Below, piece by piece: positions 43,320-55,387 of a stretch of DNA of 64,000 bases; the stretch's first letter is position 1, and every line of letters starts with the position of its first letter. The stretch comes from Luidia sarsii (taxonomy: Eukaryota > Echinodermata > Asteroidea > Paxillosida > Luidiidae), in contig OX465107.1 in assembly GCA_949987565.1 (NCBI GenBank), forward strand, positions 1,059,001 to 1,123,000. Direction: 5' to 3'. The translations under genes were made by a program, and so were the position numbers. The notes beneath the pieces were generated by a model. The model ran no database searches. It was not told the origin of the DNA and was given only the letters and a program-made list of their open reading frames with translations.

Positions 43320-46300
43320 GTATGAAACTGTGTACAAAAGTACACCCTCTCCCGTATTCTTTAGCGAAAAGCAGACTCAAATAAAAAAAAATGAATACAA
43401 AAAACTGAGAGGATAAAAATATGAACACTTAACCATTTATCTCCGAGGGAAAGTTCACGGTACCTTTCAATTTATACCTCCGTTGTTGGAACTGAAGCAC
43501 ATAATCTTTGGGTTTGGGTTTGGCACGCAAGCTTACATTAAAGGGACTCTAGTTTTGTGATGACTGCCATACCAGAAAATCCCAGGTTTTAGATTGCGCA
43601 GTCAAACACGATAAATTAAAATGGGTTACTGGAAAGACTAGAACTTGGTGCTGGTTCAAAATGAGTTTGAGGGACTTTTTTCTAATTCTAATCAGGGATT
43701 TCCATTTGTATTCAATCGACAGCTAAACCAAAAAACAATGAGTCTGAATATTCTTCAAGTTTCACTGAGTTTCAGTGAGTTTCAAGTTTATTTGAGTTTC
43801 ACAATCACTGAAGAACATTCGTCTGACAAAACAGGAATTGAAGAAAGAGGAATATCATTTAATAGTTCTCGAGAAAACATGTTTTCTTTCCGACGAGTTC
43901 CCCACCGTTGATCGTAAAATAATGTGCCATCTATTTAACGAAACAATTTTCAGTACAGTATTAAGAAGATATCGGGCAAAACTGTTTCCGTTATGCCATC
44001 AGACTATAGGTCAGTTCGTGACCTTGATGAGTGATGACGTATATATTTTCCCATCTTCCATCTCATAATCTCATAAATCATTCCCAAGATGCCAATGCAT
44101 GTAGACAGGGAGTTGGGTCGAGTTCGAAGGTTGATTGTTTGCAATGTTTCTTTAATTTCTGAAATATATTCATTTTTTTAATTGAAAACTAGCAAAGAAA
44201 CATTAGGAAGTGCTAGTAATGCATTGCATGAAGTACGCGTCTCAAATACAGTAGCAATTTTTTTTTTATGTTTTTTTACCTTTCAAAAAAACTGACTTGG
44301 AACTTTTGAACAAATTTAACAATGCTAAAATGGAAAAAAAAATGGTAAGGATAACTTTGATTGGACTGGGATCGATCGAGACTTCTGGTATTACGTACCA
44401 GCGCTCTTACCACCTGAACTACCCAGCCCTTAGATAGTGGCCAGTGGCCTTCCCCAAAAGTCAAACAATTTCATCGGGGTGGGGGCGCCAGACAAAAGCC
44501 TTCAACCATTCAAACAAATAAAGGAAAAACTGACTGTGGACTTTTTAACAAATTGAAAAAACCTTGACCGGACTTATTTATTCTGTAAATAACAAACAAG
44601 GAGATGTAAGGTTGTTTGGGAGCAAATCCCAAGCGATGACTTTGAATTCGGTTCTCAGGACACTCGTCCATGTGTGATGTAGTCATGGTGCTTTATGGAA
44701 CCCAAATGGCTGCCGACAATGTGCTCATGCAAGCATGCTGGAGAATAGGTATTATTACCGGTTAGACGGAGTTGTATTTACTTTTCCTGCCTTTCATCTA
44801 CCGACTCCCTGCAATATGCACGTGAACGTAGATGGGGTTACTCTTAAGTTCTCAGTGGTTGAGAGCTTGTACGTGCATAATACAGAGGTGGATTAACCTA
44901 TGACCCCCCTGCCAGACGTTTTGTCGCGACCTCATGAATATTCAATGAGCCACGACTCTTGATCCTTCAGATCCAGTCGAAGGATACATGTTCGTCTTTG
45001 TTCGGTGTACGTGTCGTTTTATCGATCATAACATTGTGTCTAACGTTGCTCGATAAATGCGTACCCGCCATGTTGCAATTGTTTCCAAGGACAAACAATA
45101 TTCGTTTAGTTTTGTGTAACAAACTCCACCACTAACGGGTGTTTATTTATTTATTAATTTTTGTGTTTTGTTTACAACCGATGGTGTGTTGTTCAACTGC
45201 AGTCAGTTTCAAATTCTCAGCGTTATTTTTGTGATATGTGTACAGTTTGTGTCGTGGCACAAAGAAGGGAATCAGCTCCAGTGCTTTGTGGATAAAAAAG
45301 GAATGAATTTCCTGCATTTCTTGCTGCAATTTCCCCCAAAAAACCGTGTCTCGTCTGGAAAGAGGCGGCACATGCGAAACCCGGGCAGTCTTGAACCCAC
45401 GAGTTCAGCGCGTTGCTAAGGCGATCGCACACAAAGGGCGCCCTCATGCGTTTGACGAGATAAACGAGGGAGGGAAAAAAGTGGGAGGGATATAACTTTG
45501 AAGCCTGGAAATTGGAAAATATTATTTGCCACCGACACGATTACTTTTATTGTTGAAAATGTCGGATGAGGAAAGGGAAAATACAGAATGAGTGGAAACT
45601 GTTAAGAAGAGAAAGGAAGGGTAACGATGTGCTAGTTTTTTTGTTATTTTCCGCGGCTGATAGAAAGTGCAGTGACAGACGGCCTGTACCATCGATTTCT
45701 CGTCTTTGTATCGACTGGTGCCGCGGGCTGTGATTGTTTTGGAACAATGAATCCTGTTTTTTTGCCGGAGAATAGATCTCTGTTCCGCGGCGGCTTTTGG
45801 GGGCGCTTCGTGAGATCACCCCGCGACCCCAAAACCACGGAGGGACCTCCCCGTCTGCATGGACCCCTAGCAAGACTCCTCCATCTTACCTTCGTGGGGA
45901 AACAAAATTGGCCTCTTTGAAATCAGCGCATCCGACCGCCTGTTTTGTCTTCGTCAACAGTTTAGTGTGACAATAGCGGTCTATTAGCGAAAGGAAATGG
46001 GATCGAATTAACGGTCCGGCTGTTAATTAGCGTGTGCGTGCTGACGGTGGAATCCTCAGTGTTCGAGTACCGACCACCATTCGAGGTCCTCGCGTCGAAC
46101 CGGACAGATGGTTGAGCGGTGTTCTTGATCGAAGGAATTCTCGATTTCTGGCCGGTGTTCGGTCTTAGGGTGACTGTCGAATGTTGGCATAGTCTTCAAT
46201 CCGTTGCTTCAAAAATTGGAGCTGTTTGGAGCATTGACTTAGGATGACTTGCATCTTTGGCATCGGGACATCACGACAGTTGTGCCTGATGTAGTCTGGT

Positions 46301-46812
46301 GCACATAATATTGCAGTGTTGGAGATTGCCTTACCCGGTTATGTCGGTCAAACTCACTCCTCAGAATGGACGGAGGAACATCAATCTTATAGGTGGTGGA
46401 TGTTAAAGGGACAAGGGGACCTTGGTGCATTTCGTCAGGCCTCGATCTGTCTGTAAGATGCTGAAGCGAAGCACAGACACGGACAATCTCACATGTGACC
46501 TTTAATTGCATGCCAATGAGGTTTATTTCGTGCAACGCTAATCCGGGATATGTATAATAGACGTTTGGTAAGATCGACGACATAACAAATCGAGGACTCA
46601 ACTATATAGGCCTATCGATAGAGAAACGTCCACTTGGACCTCATGTCTGTGAATGAATAACTAGAAGGACCCTCGGAGTGGAGATACCCAATGATTACAA
46701 GGACGGTTGGGAGTGATGGAGTGAGTCTATGATTATGATGCCACGATGAGAGACAGACCCAAGGGTCTGCTCGAGCGGGTTCAAGCGGGCGCGTTGACGG
46801 GGAGCCTGAGGC
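43320..46812. other. non-coding upstream region or intron
   Basis: Contains a SINE (44275-44590), and a tRNA-like B-box stretch (TCGTGGGTTCAAGACTGCC, minus, near 45390). No other exon is supported. Confidence 0.4.
44275..44590 (-). mobile_element. tRNA-derived SINE
   Basis: On the minus strand: leader with GGCGCCCCCACCCCGATGAA, internal tRNA-like region with A-box GGTAGTTCAGGTGGTAAGAG and a B-box-like stretch AGAAGTCTCGATCGATCC, then a tail with AAGTTCCAAGTCAGTTTTTT, which also recurs in the leader-distal part. Confidence 0.75.
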
Positions 46813-49800
46813 ATGTTTGACGGGGACACGACCGCCCTGCCCCCGCTGCTGGGCTGGTCCCTGGTGAGCGCCGTCCCGGTCCCCGGCAGACCAGTGGTCG
46901 AGACCGCTTTGGTGGGAGATGGGGACGAGGCAGACAGCGAGGAGGACTACGAGGCCGTGGGCGAGGGCACGGGAGTGGAGTTCGTCAGCTGCGTGACCTG
47001 TGGCCAGGTCTTCCCCGTCAGAGTCGGGGCGGTGGAGGAGGCGATGCTGGGCAAATGGTTTCGTCGGTAAGGCCGTCATCTCCCATCATCCAAACTGCCA
47101 GTAGCTTGTCGGTCTGTGGATCATAATTATTGGAGTGGCCGTAAGCCTCGTGTTTACCGATGCACCTTCCACAGCCCTGAAATCAAACACGGCAGTATAG
47201 AATGGTGGTATTTTGAAGACTGATACTAGCTTGATATTACAAATTGTTTGTTGAAACTCTTCTTGGAGTGCGAGTATTTCCTAAATCTATACGGAATCTT
47301 CTTTGCCTACTTTATAGGAATTTGGACGATTGTGGCTGGATGGCAATACTGCATTCAGTTGATTGTAAGATGATGCATTTGTCACCAGCTATGCTATATC
47401 CTGCAATGTTTATGTTCAGCCGTGCATAAATTAGCCCTGCATTTTACCTTATGCTGCCCCTGAATGCCATTTAACTCAGCAGGATTGGTGAACAATTCTG
47501 TAGGATTTTGTAGGATGGTCGCCCCTCAACAGACTTTAGTCAAACAAATCCCAAATGATTGAGGAAGATTGCGGATGCGCGCACATTTTGCCTAATGTCC
47601 ATTTGAGGATTTTGCAGGATTGAGGCTGTGTCCAAGCAAGAGAACCTGAGATTGTCAGGGCGCACTTTTACGCAGAGTGAACAAATATTTGCTCCTTCAC
47701 TTGGCAAGCGTTGAGCCCACTTCAGACGCATTTCAGAAGGTCCTTCGGTAGTTGGTGGTATATTTCTCACATTGAAACCAGTCTGCAGTTTGTATATCAA
47801 GTTATACTGTGTGCAGTCCCAAAAGTGCACTGCTAATGTAAGCCTATACATGTTTGTGTTAGATGGCGAGACGGGGATCATTCCTTTTTTGTGATTGAAT
47901 TCATGAATATGTAAAACATGTCATGCATAATTCATTCTTGGTATCAGTGACGCGTTGGCTTGAAGTATATGAAATCCATATTCATGATTTCATATCTGCA
48001 TAACATCTCACAAAAATTATTATCCAAACCAATCAACCCAAACCATTATATCAGTGGTATTTCACTGCACAAGTGCAGCATCTTTTTACCTGCTTGTGCC
48101 CTTCTCAAGAGGAATGTTAATTCCTATCTCCAGCCTTCCTGAGTTCCTCCCTATCTCCTTCCTTCCTTAGCCCTTAACCTCGAGTGGCTTTCTAGCCTTG
48201 GGCGAATCTGAATACATAATAAAGCAAAATCTTACAAGATGCAGTATACTGTGCAGTGCCTTTCACACTGTGGCCCACATACCGGGTATTATTCATATTG
48301 GGTGTTAATGTTCCATTTATACATGACGACACTGGTAACATTTGGCGTATTGTACTTTATTTAGTCTCAAAGGTCCTGCTAGGATCGAAACGTCAGGCCC
48401 TCTAACTTTTTAATTGTATGTATTGCAGATCATTTTAGTCAATGAGCAGTTTGCAACAGGTTTCTATTTACTTCCTTTTTTAGTGTTTGATCATGCTCTT
48501 TGAGATTTTTGAATTTCTTTGGTTTACCCTTCAGGAGTTGGCCCGGTCAGTACCGACAGTCGATGGGAGGGCAAGGCTTGTGGCAACAGCCCACCAGCCA
48601 GGCCAGAACGACCAAGCAGCACCACCCACCCCAGACACGACAAGTCCAATCGCAGACCAGGCACCACCATATCGCCCAATTGGGCGTCAGGAGGGCGCGG
48701 ACGAGCGCCGACTTCACCACCACCATCGCGGCGACTACGGGCCGCACGACCAGTCACCACCAGGCCCACCGAGGCGCCGGCTGCTGTGGCGCCGACTCCC
48801 ACGGCCCTAGCGCCGGTAGCATCCTCCCCAAGGTCCCGGGGACTTCCAGGGACGGGTTCGCCTTCCACACGCCCAGCAACGGCCACGTAGACAGAGCCTC
48901 TGCTCTCAGGAGTCTGGCCAGCAACCCTCACCTCCAGGTGGAGACGTTTAAAGGCGCCACGCGGGTCTCAAGAGCCGCCGACCGGCGCCGACCACGCTCC
49001 CTCCCCGCCAAATTCTCCGAGTCCCCGCTGAGCGACCTGAGCGCCCTGCCACCGGAGCCGGCCCCCGAGGCACAGCGGGTGCTGTACGTCTCCAAACACG
49101 GCTTCCACCCGCGGAGCAAGTCGCCCACCTACCCGGTGCTCATCGGCACCAAGGACACGCTGACGCTGGCCCTGTGCAAGAAGCTCTGGCGGATACGGCG
49201 CGACCTGGAGGGACGCAAGGCCCGCGACAACTCGGTGGTCTTCAGCGAGATCTCGCAGTCCCTGGTGGCGGACGAGAAGGAGACGGACCAGTGGTACGAG
49301 AGGATGTTCGACGAGCACGAGAAGGAGGAGGAGGAGGAGACGGAGGAGGAGGGAGAGAGGGGTGAGGAGGAGGACCCAGAGACAGCGGCGATAGAGCAGC
49401 TCCGATTGGCCAACGAGGACGGGGCTTTCGTCCAATCGGATGAGTCCATCAGCACCGTGCATCCTCGGCCCCTTGTCGACCTCGTCTTCGATCGGAACTA
49501 CCTCAAGGAGCACATCAATGACTGGGACATCTTGGGGATGGACATCGAGGAGGAGGAGATGAAGGTGAAGAAGCGGCTGAGGACGGCCTCTGTTGCCCGG
49601 CCGACTTCGGCGAATCGAAACTCCGGCGTCTCCCATCAGTCGTCGGGTCACCACCACCACCAGCAGCCTGACCAGCAGGCGGGGGGCGGCACGGGCAAGG
49701 CGGCTCTGCCTCACCGGCGTCCGGCCGCTCCGAGACGGGAGCCACCGCATCCCAACGCGGCCCGGCCCGGCGGGGAGAGGCGAGGCACCAGGCTGCCTGC

Positions 49801-50503
49801 GGTCCCCACGGGCGGCCGCGTCTTCCACGCCCGGGAGACCCGCAAGAAGACCCGCGGGAGGAAGGGCGCCGCCAAGAGGCCGACGACTCTTGCCAGTCGG
49901 AGCGACGACGAGGACGTCGCTCCCGAGCCCGCCCTCAACGGGAGGGAGAGGTCGCGGTCGCCCTCCTCCCCGTCCGCGACGACCCCGGAGGGCGCCGCAA
50001 ACGGTGACCTGGAACTCGACGACATGGACCGGCGGAAAGACCTCATCTCCAAGTACCTCCTGCCGCCCAGGTCGGGGGGTCAGTCGACCTCGCCCGTCGA
50101 CGAACCAGAGGAGCAGCCAGATGAGGAGGTCGACTCGGAAGATCGGGACGAGGAGAAGGAGGACGGGGAGGTGGAGGAGAAGCCGAAGGAGCTGACGGAG
50201 AAGGAGAAGTTCGTCCTGATGAGGAAGAGGATGGACGATCGAAAGGCCAAGATGCAGAAGCGACGCGAGGACTTCCTGGACTACTCCATGCTGGGCATTC
50301 GATCGCAGAGGCGGCGTGGGAACGCCGGCGAGGCGGGCGGTGGGGAGCCCTCTACGGCCAAGAACAGCCTAGGCAGCCTCATCTCCACCCGACTGGAGTC
50401 CATGGCAACGTTCAAGACGAGGCAATACCAAGGGGAGGAAATGGATGAAGATGACGAGGATGAGGACGATGACGTCACTTCCTCCGAAGAAGAAGACAGC
50501 TGA
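46813..50503 (+). CDS. unrecognised acidic, low-complexity protein, two exons, 740 residues
   Basis: Exon 1 (46813-47066) starts at ATG and ends in a GTAAGG donor in phase 2. Exon 2 (48535-50503) has a TTACCCTTCAG acceptor and restores the frame (KWFR-R-SWPGQ). The protein has an acidic N-terminal part with one CVTCG pair (Cys60, Cys63), a Gln/Thr/His-rich stretch (90-170), a more ordered-looking middle (LYVSKHGFHPRSKSPTYPVL, then TLALCKKLWRIRRDLEGRKA, about 265-330), a run of Glu (about 345-368), FDRNYLKEHINDWDILGMDI, a His-rich run, a basic NLS-like segment (RKKTRGRKGAAKR, about 520), a charged helix (ELTEKEKFVLMRKRMDDRKA) and an acidic tail ending EEEDS. No known domain is recognised. The composition suggests a nuclear or scaffold protein, as inference only. 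Overlapping long frames on the minus strand are GC-driven shadows. Confidence 0.75.
48362..48470 (-). mobile_element. family A element in the intron of the 740-residue gene
   Basis: AAAGGTCCTGCTAGGATCGA with AACGTCAGGCCCTC (right arm), followed by the reversed head (TTTTAGTCAATGAGCAGTTT). It ends about 65 bp before the exon 2 acceptor. The left arm is missing. Confidence 0.8.
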
Positions 50504-52744
50504 TTCTTTGCTTCAAAAAAACGTAATAAGGCTGCGTCCGAATTCATTGGCTACGGCTTGAAAGTGCGCATGAGTCTATGGAAGTCGTCAACAAGCGGCT
50601 GCAGCCAGTTCCCATAGGGTTGCGTGTTACTTCTAGCCGCAGCCATTATATTCAGACACAGCCTAATTCAAAGGTTCGCTGTTTTGCCATTGATAGGTCT
50701 ATATATATATATAGCATTATTTTGAAAACTCCCCGGCAATGCCCGTCCCGAAATAGTGTAGCCGTGATTTGTCCTCGTGCAGAACAACGAAGAGAAAGAT
50801 GCAATTGCGAGCACTTGACCAGGTTTTGCGTTGAAATATTTTTGTTGAAAGCATTCTACTGAAGTGTGTGGCTATTTTAATTGATACATTTTTGACTGGC
50901 TCTTCGTGGCCTTATCTGTATTTTTGTACCCAGATTGAATCGGTCGATATTTTGTTGCAGGTGTTTTGCGAACACTTTTAACTGGCTTTAGTTCAATGTT
51001 GGTCAAAGGGCTAATGTCATTTAGCTTCTTAAGCACATATTTGACGAAGCAGCAAAAGCAAAGCCTAGTTAAATCAAGATGCAAGTTAAAGCCCTAGGCC
51101 TACATGGGAAAGAAGAAACAAGAAAATAATATCTTGTGCGATTATAATCATTCTAAGCAATAGAGACTTGTCATGCTGAAAATATAAAAAAAAGCTCAAT
51201 GAAATCTGCCCTCTGTTCGACACTTTCCATTATTTGAACTAGCCTAGGTGAAGGGGGTTACTATGACAACAACAAACTAATTCCTGCATCTTGTCTAACT
51301 GCAGATTTGCTACCGAACATAAATTGCTTAACTTTGGAATGTAGGCCTATATATTCCGAAATCAAATTAAAATAAGCACATTCCATTTAATACCAAACAT
51401 GTAATGATTTCACACAATTTTAGTTTGGTTGTATCCATGACAAAACCTTGATGAACCACGTATACCTTTTGGATAAGGTCGCTAGTTTAGCTATTCTGAT
51501 TGGTCCAATAGTAGTCACGTGTCATCCCTCCACTGATGGTAATTCTAAGGACAGCTTTCATATTACTTGACGCAGAAAGTAAAGAAACCAAAGGGTCAAA
51601 GTGTCGATATTAGATCGAAAAGCTGAATGTTTGTTTGTGAAATACACATTTTTTACTTGTTCATAATTATGAGAAAATCGTCTATTTTTGTTTTTAAAAT
51701 TTATCTTAAGCGTTTGAGCCGAATTTCTTTCATAAAGAAATTGAATAAATGGATCTGAAATTCTAAGGCTAGTCTTGAGTTTGTTTGTAAGGGACTGAGT
51801 GCCAGGCAATCTCCGAAATATAAAGCACTGAAAAGCCTCTTCTTTTGCTAGACTTGAAGCGAGTCTAATCTTAGCTTTAAAACTTTCCGTTCTAGCCTCT
51901 GTCAAAGCAGTGTAATTTTATAGTCCTCATGCATCATTATATAATCTTCATTTATTCAATTTCCCCCTTCTATAATTATTAATCTCGCACCAGTAATTAT
52001 TCTGAGTCCCTATAATATTTATTTGCTTTACTAATGATTTGTACAGTTATAGATCGCTGTCAATTGACAGGTTTCGCTAGTGAACGGATACGGTTAGCGC
52101 CACGGCTACGTCATCAATTATGACGTCATACGTTACTAACTGCAGACGACACGGATATCTCGCTCGCTGCACGTAAGGAAGAAAGGCTTAGGAAAGTTAG
52201 AATTTAGTCAATCGTCTTCACTTTTTTGGTCAATATGGATGGTGTTGTCCAGAAATGAGTAATCCCTGAATATTGTACGGGCCATTTCGGTGAGTTTCAA
52301 GACTTTGAAGTACGGACAAAGTAGTCTCAACGAAGGGTGTCAACACGTGGGTGTCGGAAATAGACGTCATTTTAGACTTATTATTTTTCACATCGTTGGG
52401 ACTGCGAACAGCGCCACCAATACGCCGTGAAACGGCGGAATAATTATGCGATGTGATGCGGTAGCCGATCGTATGCGTATCCGTTCGCGTTCGATACCTC
52501 ACTTGTTATCTCCAAAACTCTGGATGTAGACCATACGACGTTACCTGCTGTGCTTGGCCGTTGCGTACGGGACCTTCCGCTTCCTGGCAGTTGTGGATTG
52601 TCTACACACGTGAGTTCAACTTTCATTCCAGAATCCTTAAAACATTTGCATTCACATAAAAAATGCAATTATGGGAAAACCTGCTTGGATGTCTGCGCTC
52701 TCCGATTGCCTTTCTATTATTATTATTGAGACTCCAAAATGAGA
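50504..52744. other. non-coding, 3' flank
   Basis: AT-rich DNA with no exon supported. No AATAAA is seen close to the stop at 50503. A TATATATATA run sits near 50701. Confidence 0.45.
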
Positions 52745-52800
52745 AGGGCCTGACGTTCCGATCCTAGCAGGACCTTTCTCAGAGAGAGAAAGAGAACGTT
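52745..52800 (+). mobile_element. family A single-arm fragment
   Basis: GGGCCTGACGTTCCGATCCT then AGCAGGACCTTTCTCAG. Confidence 0.6.
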
Positions 52801-52994
52801 TTCCTGTTGTGGGAAAACTTGGCGAGTGGTTACTTAGACCAATCCCATCACGGCAATAAATCATTGCAGGCAGTTTAACAGTTCTTTCCAAATAGAAATG
52901 TCAAAGTCAGTACACTTAGTACTTAATCTCGTGGAAGAAGGGTGAAATTTTCTTGTATTATCCGATTTAAACAAATCGTTTTGGAATTAAGTTA

Positions 52995-53037
52995 TTTATT
53001 CATATTTAATCCACAAAATACATGTTTACTATTTATT
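52995..53037 (-). terminator. polyadenylation signals for the 698-residue gene
   Basis: TTTATT on plus at 52995-53000 and again near 53032 gives two AATAAA hexamers on the minus strand, about 255-295 bp after the stop codon. Confidence 0.45.
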
Positions 53038-53290
53038 ACACTTCATACTTTCAGTATTATTCATTAGTATAAGACTTTTTTTATTATGGCAGAAAAGGTT
53101 TAAAAGGCCCAAATTAACCCTGTTAACATACGGCAATTTTTGTGTTGATTAATGATTGAATTAAACAAAGGCATGTGGTGAGTGCATCTCAGAGCAAGTT
53201 CATGACAAAGGCATGTTTGGGTAAGTATAAGTGGGGAAATCAAATGGCAATTTGTGCTTTTCTCAATCAATGCGCAGACGCTACTGTCCA

Positions 53291-55387
53291 CTATGGTATG
53301 TCTGTGGTCAAATTATGTTGACCTTCGACCTTTGATGATGCGCCCTCAACGTCTGGGTTGGCAACTTCAAAAACGCCCTCATTGTCCGAGTTTGCAGTTC
53401 CTAGCGCTTCCTCGCTGTTCGAGCCGGTTGTTTCTTGTTGGCAGTCGGTATCCGATTCAGCGGTCTCCCGTAGACCTTCCACGCTGGCAATCTCCACTTC
53501 GCTCTCGGCGTTGGCAACATCAAGTTCCTCCTTACCGCTTTGGTTGGCGGTCTGTATGGCGCCCTCTACGTCGGAGTTATTAACCGCGGTCCCCTCGGGT
53601 CCGCCCTCGGTGTTTTGGTTTGCAATCTCTTGTGCGCCCTCAACGTCTGGGCTAACATCCTCTGGTTCGTCCTCAGTGTGAGGATTGGCAAGCTCCGATG
53701 AGACATCAGGCATTTGTTTTTGCGTGTCATTGCTATCTGGTTCTTCAGTTTCTCTCGACATCGCAGACGGCACATTAATTCCCTCTTTGCTCGCATTCTC
53801 TTCAATGCTTTCACAGATTCCTTTCTCTGTGCGTGCATCGTTCAGTTTCTCTTTGTCTTGTGTATCCGAGGCCCTGCCATCTTCCTCTGCTTGTATTGCG
53901 TCTGCGTCCGCATCCGTATCCCTCTCTGCATCTGCATCCGCCACCTCCTGCTCTTTAGATTCCGTCGGCTCGTCGGATTGTTCCGGCTTCGCCGATTTCC
54001 TCCGAGCGCTCTCCGAGCAGGAATTGTGGTTGGTCATGGCCGTGAGAGGGCGCACTGTGGTGGCGAAGGACGAGGACTGGAAGGCCGTGTACTCCGAGGC
54101 GGGCGGCGTGGACGGTCGGCCGATCCTCAGCTCGAGCCAACGGTCCTGCTCCCGCCGTCTCTGCTGAGCCTCGGGGAGAAACTTGTCCCGGGAGAGCTTG
54201 GACAGAGGCGGGGATCGCGCCCTCCGCGGCGGTCTCTCCACGCTCTTGACGGGGCCTCGCTTGGCTCTCTCCTGGTCGTACAGGTTCGTGGTGATGCCCT
54301 CCTTGAGGGAGAGTTCTCCGGGCGTGAGGAGAGTCTCCGTTTGGGATTGGAGTCGGGGCGGGTCTGCTCTGCCGGCGATGAAGTGGGGCAAGCCGGGCAG
54401 ATTGGACGGTCGGCTCTTACGGTGTTTCTCCAGATTGCTCGACACCTCCATGGCTACGCTGTACTCCACGCTGAAGACGCCGGGTCCTCTCCGCTCGCCC
54501 TCCTTCTGTTTCTCCATGGATTTGTGGAGGTTGTTCACCCTCTCGTTGGTGTACTTGTGGAGTTCGGTGGGCACCGATTTGGTCTTCTCCTCGGTCTTGC
54601 GTGCCTGCTTGGGCGGGGGTCTGCGCAGCGTTCCGTACGGCGTGCGCATGACGTTGATCGCCAAGAGGTCCAGGTTGTCGTAGAATCTCTGGAACTTGAT
54701 CTTCACCGACTCGCGTGACGGGGTGCCTTGAGCGACCTCCGGGCGGTGCTTGGCGAGGTAGCGCTCACGGTAGCGACCGGCCGCGCTGTTCATCAGCGGA
54801 CCGCCGAAGGGACTGATGGCTAGTCTCTCGCACTGCTGCGCCACCGTGTAGACGCTGTACGGCCGGCAGACCCGATCGCCGAACTCGTTCACGGCGGTCC
54901 TGGCGTTGCCCCGGATGCCGTCGAAAGTGACGCGGCTCCGGTCGTCCATGGTGGCGAAGGCGCGGTGAGGCTCGGCGGGCGTGCGGTCCAGCTTCCCAGG
55001 GGCCGTCCTCAGCCGGGGGCGCTTACGGGAGCGGGCCGATGTGTGGTGAGACGCGGTGCTGGCCGCCCGGGACGGAGGCGGGTCCCGGGGGACGAGCTCG
55101 TGGGGCGCCCGGCGGCTCCCGGCCCCGTCCGCCGAGCAGAACTCGGGCGCTATGGACACCCGGGATCTGTTGCGAAGCGACGGCTCGGCTCGCGGCTCTC
55201 CGTCGGGGTTCTCCGGCTCGCTGGTGTCGGTGGTCAGAGCCTGGCGACTGATGGAGCTGAGGGGACGCCACTGACCATCCCCGGCTGACCCGATAGGAGC
55301 TCGATTGGTGCCGGGTAGAATATCCTCATCGTCCGGGCTCGGAGGTGGGCTGTCTCCCTGCCCCGTGTGGATTCGAATGGCGGACAT
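53291..55387 (-). CDS. unrecognised 698-residue protein with C-terminal acidic repeats
   Basis: One uninterrupted frame from ATG 55387 (MSAIRIHTGQGDSPPPSPDD) to TAG 53291. The first 160 residues are Pro/Ser/Arg-rich. Residues about 165-265 look more ordered (FGDRVCRPYSVYTVAQQCER, RYRERYLAKHRP, FQRFYDNLDLLAINVMRTPY). Next come basic and Arg/Pro segments with RPSTPPASEYTAFQSS and VRPLTAM, then a Glu/Asp/Ala stretch (DADAERDTDADADA). Residues about 565-680 consist of degenerate acidic repeats built on ANPDVEGA, EIANQNTEGG, NNSDVEGA and similar. No known domain is recognised. The order-poor composition and RPxTxP-like motifs resemble cytoskeleton-associated proteins, which is only a guess. A 334-codon frame on the plus strand is a shadow. 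Confidence 0.75.
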   Translation of the reverse strand: MSAIRIHTGQGDSPPPSPDDEDILPGTNRAPIGSAGDGQWRPLSSISRQALTTDTSEPENPDGEPRAEPSLRNRSRVSIAPEFCSADGAGSRRAPHELVPRDPPPSRAASTASHHTSARSRKRPRLRTAPGKLDRTPAEPHRAFATMDDRSRVTFDGIRGNARTAVNEFGDRVCRPYSVYTVAQQCERLAISPFGGPLMNSAAGRYRERYLAKHRPEVAQGTPSRESVKIKFQRFYDNLDLLAINVMRTPYGTLRRPPPKQARKTEEKTKSVPTELHKYTNERVNNLHKSMEKQKEGERRGPGVFSVEYSVAMEVSSNLEKHRKSRPSNLPGLPHFIAGRADPPRLQSQTETLLTPGELSLKEGITTNLYDQERAKRGPVKSVERPPRRARSPPLSKLSRDKFLPEAQQRRREQDRWLELRIGRPSTPPASEYTAFQSSSFATTVRPLTAMTNHNSCSESARRKSAKPEQSDEPTESKEQEVADADAERDTDADADAIQAEEDGRASDTQDKEKLNDARTEKGICESIEENASKEGINVPSAMSRETEEPDSNDTQKQMPDVSSELANPHTEDEPEDVSPDVEGAQEIANQNTEGGPEGTAVNNSDVEGAIQTANQSGKEELDVANAESEVEIASVEGLRETAESDTDCQQETTGSNSEEALGTANSDNEGVFEVANPDVEGASSKVEGQHNLTTDIP

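Noticed and set aside
45370..45430. Possible tRNA gene on the minus strand (TCGTGGGTTCAAGACTGCC)
   Set aside because: The D-arm and acceptor stem do not pair. It is probably a SINE remnant.
48524..50052. Several long frames on both strands over the 740-residue gene
   Set aside because: They are GC-driven shadows. Only the plus frame that joins exon 46813-47066 in phase and ends with a normal acidic tail is kept.
53714..54718. 334-codon frame on the plus strand
   Set aside because: It lies opposite the 698-residue gene, is rich in Arg/Leu as expected of an antisense shadow, and has no start context or domain.
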